Shown here piece by piece: positions 1 through 5,993 of a stretch of 5,993 bases of DNA. The notes beneath the pieces are model-generated. The model saw nothing but the letters and a program-made list of their open reading frames with translations. It had not been told where the DNA came from and did no database searches. The position numbers and the translations under genes were made by a program. Source of the stretch: Bacteroidia bacterium (GTDB lineage Bacteria > Bacteroidota > Bacteroidia > Bacteroidales > Azobacteroidaceae); NCBI GenBank assembly GCA_025999935.1, contig BNXY01000091.1:1-5993 (forward strand), read 5' to 3'. Every line of letters begins with the position of its first letter. Position 1 is the first letter of the stretch.

Positions 1-1311
1 AGTAATTATTCGGTAAGCGATCCTTCCAAGTTAGTGATTTACGAACTCTTGATCCGCGATTTCACGGAGCAGCGTTCCATCAAAGGCGTTCAGTCGAAGT
101 TGTCCTATTTGAAAACATTGGGTGTCAATGCGATTGAATTAATGCCGTTCAACGAATTTGAAGGAAACGACAGTTGGGGTTACAATCCGTCGTTTTATTT
201 TGCAACCGATAAAGCCTACGGGACAAGTAACGATTACAAAGCATTTATAGATGCTTGCCACGAAAACGGGATGGCGGTACTTATGGATATGGTATTGAAT
301 CACAGTTACGGGCAAAGTCCGATGGTGCGGATGTACCAAAACGGCGATAAAGTTTCAGCAGATAATCCTTGGTACAATGTAAATTCTCCGAATACTACCT
401 ACTCGTGGGGATACGATTTTAATCACGAAAGTAAATATACACAGGCATTTGTGGACAGCGTTTGCGCTTATTGGCTGAAAGAATACAAAATCGACGGTTT
501 CCGTTTCGACTTTACCAAAGGTTTTACCAATAAATCCGGAGACGGTCAAGCTTATGATGCATCTCGGATTACTATTTTGGAACGCATGGCGAGCGAAATT
601 TGGAAACGCAAACAAGATGCAGTGATCATTTTTGAGCACCTTGCCGATAACAGCGAAGAAAAAGTATTGGCCGATTACGGTATTTTGCTCTGGGGTAATC
701 TGAATTACAATATGAACGAAGCCACTATGGGTTGGGGAAATGAACCCAGTGGCAGTTCATTGAAAGGCGATATATCCTGGGGATCGTACAAACAACGCGG
801 TTGGGCAAAACCCAATTTGGTCGCTTACATGGAAAGTCACGACGAAGAACGGATTATGTTCAAAAACAACGCCTACGGCAAAGCAATAACCGGATACGAT
901 GTAAAAAATTTGGCAACCGGTTTGAAACGGACGGAAGCCGCCGCCGTGATACTATTATCCATTCCGGGGCCGAAAATGATTTGGCAATTCGGCGAATTGG
1001 GTTATGATTTCGAACTAAATAACGACCGATTGGGCAAAAAACCCATCCGTTGGGATTATTACGAAGCGCCTGAAAGAAAAGATTTATTCTACGTTTTTGC
1101 AAAAATGATAGATTATCGCAAAAACAATCCAACATTTTCAACAACAGATTATACCGTTGACTTGAAAGAAAATTTCAAAACGGTAACATTGAGAGGCGCG
1201 AATGAAACAATTACCGTAATGGCGAATTTTGATGTGGTAGTGCAAACGAAAAACGGCATTACCCTGCAACCGGGCGAATATAAAATAAATTTTCACCCCC
1301 AAACCCCCTAA
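1..1311 (+). CDS. GH13 alpha-amylase-family glycoside hydrolase, 5' end outside the window
   Basis: The frame is open from base 1, so the start lies off the left edge; the GTG at 34 is an internal valine (the reading is ...DPSKLVIYELLIRDF..., the usual opening of a GH13 barrel). An N-terminal beta-sandwich or signal peptide may precede it but is not visible. Counting that valine as residue 1, all four GH13 catalytic regions are present: DMVLNH at 85-90, DGFRFD at 154-159 with nucleophile D159, general acid/base E201 in IIFEHLAD, and ESHD at 267-270 with D270. It is therefore predicted to be an active, retaining enzyme on alpha-1,4-glucans; whether alpha-amylase or a related specificity cannot be told. 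The C-terminal beta domain (about 370-425) looks short, and its last residues, FHPQTP, are encoded by a dispersed repeat that also supplies the stop. No T9SS sorting domain is seen. It lies 53 bp before susA, probably in the same operon. Cell location is unknown. Confidence 0.9.
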   Translation, partial: SNYSVSDPSKLVIYELLIRDFTEQRSIKGVQSKLSYLKTLGVNAIELMPFNEFEGNDSWGYNPSFYFATDKAYGTSNDYKAFIDACHENGMAVLMDMVLNHSYGQSPMVRMYQNGDKVSADNPWYNVNSPNTTYSWGYDFNHESKYTQAFVDSVCAYWLKEYKIDGFRFDFTKGFTNKSGDGQAYDASRITILERMASEIWKRKQDAVIIFEHLADNSEEKVLADYGILLWGNLNYNMNEATMGWGNEPSGSSLKGDISWGSYKQRGWAKPNLVAYMESHDEERIMFKNNAYGKAITGYDVKNLATGLKRTEAAAVILLSIPGPKMIWQFGELGYDFELNNDRLGKKPIRWDYYEAPERKDLFYVFAKMIDYRKNNPTFSTTDYTVDLKENFKTVTLRGANETITVMANFDVVVQTKNGITLQPGEYKINFHPQTP

Positions 1312-1320
1312 AGGGGGCTT
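1291..1320 (+). repeat. Dispersed palindromic repeat, family A, copy 1
   Basis: This 30-bp C-rich/G-rich element begins TTTCACCCCC and ends GGGGGCTT. It contains a small hairpin, CCCCC (1304-1308), loop TAAA, GGGGG (1313-1317). Its reverse complement matches 1395-1424 at 26 of 30 positions. The loop holds the TAA stop of the upstream GH13 gene. Elements of this look (CACCCC-TAAA-CCCC-TAAAGGGG) are familiar from Bacteroidota intergenic regions, which is recall rather than a search result. There is no T-run directly after the hairpin, so it is not a classic terminator. Confidence 0.75.
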
Positions 1321-1339
1321 AGAGTAACTGTTTTTCAAT

Positions 1340-1364
1340 AATGCAAAAATAAAAACAATATTAT
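1340..1364 (+). promoter_or_regulatory. A-rich translation initiation leader of susA
   Basis: The bases before the ATG at 1365 are almost all A and T (AATGCAAAAATAAAAACAAT and following), with no AGGAGG-like motif. Bacteroidota commonly start translation from such A-rich leaders, so this supports the ATG at 1365 as the start in use over the in-frame GTG at 1419, which sits inside a repeat. This is inference only. Confidence 0.4.
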
Positions 1365-3263
1365 ATGACTAATAATGATTATACCCATTCGGCAAAGTCC
1401 CATTTAGGGGATTTAGGGGTGAAATTATTCGCAATATTATTAACAATCGGATTTTCTTTGTCCGTTTCGGCCATCGAAATTACCCGCATGGAACCGGCTT
1501 TTTGGTGGGCAGGAATGAATCATCCCGAACTCCAAATCTTGATTCAGGGAAAGGATATTGCTCATTCGCAAGTGCAATTGGATTATCCGAATGTCAAAAT
1601 AAAAGAGCTTGTCAAAGTTGAAAATCCGAATTATCTTTTTATCTATTTGGAAATTGGGAAAGAAGCCCAACCGGGAACGTTGAATATCACTTTTACGGAA
1701 GGGAAAAAGAAATTAGTAAAGGCTTACGAACTGAAAGCGCGCGCCAATTCCGCAGGCGCTCAAGGATTTAATGCTTCGGACGTGCTCTACTTGATTATGC
1801 CCGACCGGTTTGCCAATGGCGATGTAAAAAACGATGATTTGGACGATGCCAACATTGACCGAAACAATCCGAATGCCCGGCATGGAGGCGATTTAGCGGG
1901 AATAAGCGACCGTTTGGATTATCTGTCCGATTTGGGCGTAAGCGCTATCTGGCTGAATCCGGTATTGGAAAATAAAATGCCCGAAAAGAAATATCGCTCC
2001 TACCACGGTTATGCCGTTACTGATTTTTATAAAATCGACCGCCGTTTCGGAAGCAACGAAGACTACCGTCAACTCATCGAAAAGATACACAACAAAGGCA
2101 TGAAAGTGGTCATGGACATGATATACAACCATTGCGGCAGTAGCCATTGGTGGATGAACGATTTCCCCGGCAAAGACTGGCTGAACCACCAGAACGGATT
2201 TGTGCCGACTACGCACAATTTATATGCTGCCGTTGACATTCATGCTCCACAATCGGAAATAGATGGTCTCACAACCGGTTGGTTTGTGGAAGCCATGCCC
2301 GATTTGAATCAAAAAAATCCGCATTTGGCTACCTACCTCATTCAAAACAGTATCTGGTGGATAGAATATGCCCGAATCGACGGAATTCGTCACGATACGC
2401 ATCCGTATGTCGATTTCGACTTCCTTTCCAAATGGTGCAAAAGAGTGATGGACGAATATCCGGATTTCAATATGGTGGGAGAATCGTGGTACACGCAATC
2501 TGCGCCGCTGGCTTGGTGGCAAAGAAATTCTAAGGTAAGCGGCAAACAAAGCAACCTGAAAACAGTGATGGATTTTAATCTGATGAATACTTCCAACGCG
2601 GCATTTGCCGTTCAACCCAATGAAAAGAATAATTTGCGCCGGATTTATGAAGTACTGGCTCAGGATTTTATTTATGAAGATGTAAACAATCTGCTGATTT
2701 TCTTGGATAACCACGATACAAGCCGTTTTCTGAAAAAAGAAGAAACCGATTTGAGCCGTTTCAAACAAGCGATGGCTTTTCTGTTGACGACACGCGGTAT
2801 TCCTCAATTGTATTACGGAACCGAAATATTGATGACCGGCGAAAAAAATGAGGGCGACGGTAATCTGCGTAAAGATTTTCCGGGCGGTTGGCCAAGTGAT
2901 TCGGTCGATGCGTTTACTTCCACCGGACGAACCGCTATGCAAAACGAAGCTTGGAATTACCTGCGGAACTTGTTGCAATGGCGGAAAACCAATCCGGCTG
3001 TAACCGGCGGCAAATTGATTCATTACGCCCCCGAAGAATATACAGGCAATTGTTACGTATATGCAAGAATCAAAGACAATAACAAGGTATTGGTTATTTT
3101 AAACGGTTTGACGGAAGCACAAAACTTGTCGCCGGAAAAATACCGGGAAGTAATCGGAAATGCCGATTCAGGAAAAGATATTATTTCAGGCAAAAGGATT
3201 GATTTAAAAGAAAAAATAATCATCCCAGCCAAAGGAGTTTATGTAATAGAATTAATAAATTAA
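1365..3263 (+). CDS. susA: SusA-type periplasmic neopullulanase (GH13)
   Basis: It hydrolyses alpha-1,4 links in maltooligosaccharides, pullulan-type glucans and possibly cyclodextrins, giving short products for SusB. The 632-residue frame has, from the ATG, a hydrophobic signal core at 21-34 with probable cleavage at SVSA|IEI (36/37), an N-terminal beta-sandwich of the cyclomaltodextrinase type (about 37-125, IEITRMEPAFWWAG), the GH13 barrel (about 135-545) and a C-terminal beta domain (about 555-632). Catalytic regions are DMIYNH 251-256, MPDLN 311-315, DGIRHD 339-344 (nucleophile D344), GESW with acid/base E373, and FLDNHD 446-451 (D451). Segments such as VLYLIMPDRFANGD and THPY-DFDF closely resemble B. 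thetaiotaomicron SusA. Residues 11-20 (KSHLGDLGVK) are encoded by a dispersed repeat; an in-frame GTG at 1419 would give a 614-residue protein with a conventional short signal peptide, nearer SusA's usual length of about 617. Periplasmic location is inferred. It is followed by susB after 113 bp. Confidence 0.93.
   Translation: MTNNDYTHSAKSHLGDLGVKLFAILLTIGFSLSVSAIEITRMEPAFWWAGMNHPELQILIQGKDIAHSQVQLDYPNVKIKELVKVENPNYLFIYLEIGKEAQPGTLNITFTEGKKKLVKAYELKARANSAGAQGFNASDVLYLIMPDRFANGDVKNDDLDDANIDRNNPNARHGGDLAGISDRLDYLSDLGVSAIWLNPVLENKMPEKKYRSYHGYAVTDFYKIDRRFGSNEDYRQLIEKIHNKGMKVVMDMIYNHCGSSHWWMNDFPGKDWLNHQNGFVPTTHNLYAAVDIHAPQSEIDGLTTGWFVEAMPDLNQKNPHLATYLIQNSIWWIEYARIDGIRHDTHPYVDFDFLSKWCKRVMDEYPDFNMVGESWYTQSAPLAWWQRNSKVSGKQSNLKTVMDFNLMNTSNAAFAVQPNEKNNLRRIYEVLAQDFIYEDVNNLLIFLDNHDTSRFLKKEETDLSRFKQAMAFLLTTRGIPQLYYGTEILMTGEKNEGDGNLRKDFPGGWPSDSVDAFTSTGRTAMQNEAWNYLRNLLQWRKTNPAVTGGKLIHYAPEEYTGNCYVYARIKDNNKVLVILNGLTEAQNLSPEKYREVIGNADSGKDIISGKRIDLKEKIIIPAKGVYVIELIN
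1395..1424 (-). repeat. Dispersed palindromic repeat, family A, copy 2, inverted
   Basis: Read on the minus strand this 30-bp element begins TTTCACCCCTAAATCCCC and matches copy 1 at 1291-1320 with 26 of 30 identical bases. It lies inside the susA reading frame and encodes residues 11-20 after the ATG at 1365. The two copies are separated by 74 bp and in the transcript could pair into a long stem enclosing the susA ATG. Confidence 0.75.
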
Positions 3264-3267
3264 ATAC

Positions 3268-3300
3268 CTGTCATTGCAGGCTTAACCCGCCATCTCATGA
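3268..3300 (+). repeat. Dispersed palindromic repeat, family B, left copy
   Basis: This element begins CTGTCATTGCAGGCTTAACC five bases after the susA stop. It matches the reverse complement of 3328-3360 at 28 of 33 positions. It is the more diverged member of the pair: its own internal hairpin is disrupted by substitutions (GCAGG against CCCGC). It has the look of the common CATTGCGGGCTTGACCCGCAAT repeat class, a statement from memory. Confidence 0.75.
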
Positions 3301-3310
3301 TGTCCGTTAA

Positions 3311-5592
<2,282 letters not shown>

Positions 5593-5593
<1 letters not shown>

Positions 5594-5606
5594 GTTTAAG
5601 GTTTAA
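5593..5606 (+). repeat. Two tandem GGTTTAA heptamers
   Basis: GGTTTAA occurs twice in direct succession, beginning on the last base of the susB stop codon. It is too short to assign a function; it is noted because it starts the repeat-rich convergent region. Confidence 0.4.
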
Positions 5607-5621
5607 AAGAGAAGAAAACCA

Positions 5622-5647
5622 TCATTCCGAGTGTAGCGAGGAATCTG
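5622..5647 (+). repeat. Dispersed palindromic repeat, family C
   Basis: The element reads TCATTCCGAGTGTAGCGAGG followed by AATCTG. ATTCC (5624-5628) pairs with GGAAT (5640-5644) around a GAGTGTAGCGA loop. The pattern TCATTCCGAG...GCGAGGAATCT is a widely dispersed intergenic repeat in Bacteroidota and other bacteria (recall, not a search). Only one copy is present here, unlike the inverted pairs at the other two junctions. Confidence 0.6.
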
Positions 5648-5666
5648 TTTGGATAATATAACAACA

Positions 5667-5699
5667 AAACCTGTCAGGTCTCGAAGACCTGACAGGTTT
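5667..5699. terminator. Perfect 15-bp hairpin between convergent genes, probable bidirectional terminator
   Basis: AAACCTGTCAGGTCT (5667-5681) and AGACCTGACAGGTTT (5685-5699) are perfect reverse complements around the loop CGA. Each arm also holds a smaller palindrome (ACCTG-T-CAGGT). It lies 74 bp after the susB stop and 22 bp after the stop of the minus-strand HEPN frame. A-rich sequence precedes it and TTTA/TTGTTTTA follows, but there is no long T-run, so termination is inferred from stem strength and position. The CCTGACAGG core is also a common dispersed Bacteroidota repeat. Confidence 0.55.
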
Positions 5700-5720
5700 A
5701 TTCGGTTGTTTTACTTGCTG

Positions 5721-5924
5721 TTAATCTTTCAGCAATTCTTTCAGTTGCGCATACCGTCCACAGACAATACTTTTCAGCCTCTCTTTTATCCATGACCGAA
5801 TATTTTTTATGTTACCTATCCATTCTTCCGAAAATTCAGGAGTACATTTCCTGTAGAAATCTTCCTTAAATGTATTGTATCGAACATTGATATTGAATCC
5901 GGTAATTACATCAAATTGCAACAT
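5721..5924 (-). CDS. HEPN-domain protein, C-terminal part only, probably truncated or frameshifted
   Basis: The 67-residue frame resembles the C-terminal half of HEPN-domain proteins (Pfam HEPN type, usually about 125-135 residues): FNINVRYNTFKEDF matches the conserved NI-ARY-x-x-YK segment, followed by WIGNIKNIRSWIKERL, the last helix. The frame continues upstream of the ATG without another ATG, GTG or TTG and still looks homologous (GLELTPDK just before the ATG; NLSEIFQ farther up), then meets TAA (5988-5990) and TGA (5991-5993). The N-terminal half with the usual H-x-x-E-K-x-L-K helix is therefore missing from this frame, and the other two minus-strand frames are also closed by stops at 5977-5983. 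It is probably a remnant, or a gene broken by a small indel near 5985-5990. HEPN proteins of this kind are often paired with a MNT nucleotidyltransferase as a toxin-antitoxin module, which would lie beyond the right edge. Assignment is by eye. Confidence 0.5.
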   Translation of the reverse strand: MLQFDVITGFNINVRYNTFKEDFYRKCTPEFSEEWIGNIKNIRSWIKERLKSIVCGRYAQLKELLKD

Positions 5925-5993
5925 CTTGTCGGGTGTAAGTTCTAAACCGCACTTTCCAGAATTCGTTTGAAAAATTTCACTTAAATTTTATCA

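Noticed and set aside
34..36. GTG as the true start of the first GH13 gene
   Set aside because: The frame is open to base 1 and the upstream residues SNYSVSDPSKL continue the usual linker into the GH13 barrel; starting here would remove the beginning of the first barrel strand and any signal peptide.
1312..1364. A separate promoter for susA
   Set aside because: No TAnnTTTG with a TTG at the proper distance is visible in this gap, so independent transcription is not supported by sequence.
1291..1424. The inverted pair as a complete MITE or insertion sequence
   Set aside because: I see no clear target-site duplication outside the arms and no transposase; the 74 bp between the arms contain an ordinary leader and start codon.
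2220..3023. A 267-codon open frame on the minus strand inside susA
   Set aside because: It is antisense to the conserved GH13 catalytic regions III and IV, and the translation resembles no family I know.

Overview
The window looks like a piece of a Bacteroidota (probably Bacteroidales) chromosome that encodes part of a starch/maltooligosaccharide utilisation locus of the Sus type. The evidence is protein similarity recalled by eye: a neopullulanase close to SusA and a GH97 alpha-glucosidase very close to SusB of Bacteroides thetaiotaomicron. AT-rich leaders before the start codons, without clear Shine-Dalgarno motifs, and dispersed palindromic repeats fit the same phylum. I cannot name a genus.

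Layout, left to right. Positions 1-1311 (+) hold the 3' part of a GH13 alpha-amylase-family gene whose start lies off the left edge. Positions 1365-3263 (+) hold a complete SusA-type GH13 neopullulanase with a signal peptide. Positions 3377-5593 (+) hold a complete SusB-type inverting GH97 alpha-glucosidase with a signal peptide. Positions 5594-5720 are a convergent intergenic stretch with a dispersed repeat and a strong 15-bp hairpin that probably ends transcription. Positions 5721-5924 (-) hold the C-terminal part of a HEPN-domain protein whose frame is closed by stops just upstream, so it is probably truncated or frameshifted.

How the genes work together: the three + strand genes have gaps of 53 and 113 bp, no recognisable Bacteroidetes promoter (TAnnTTTG) between them, and read as one operon. 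The GH13 enzymes would cut alpha-1,4-glucans to maltooligosaccharides, and the GH97 enzyme would release glucose, with SusA and SusB acting in the periplasm. SusC/SusD-like genes are not in the window; since the operon ends after susB, they would have to be upstream if linked.

The main oddity is outside the enzymes. Every gene junction carries a different family of palindromic dispersed repeat. At the first junction an inverted repeat pair supplies the stop codon and last residues of the first GH13 protein and also encodes part of the N-terminus of the susA frame. I found no convincing new multi-gene system; the rest is a well-known pathway.
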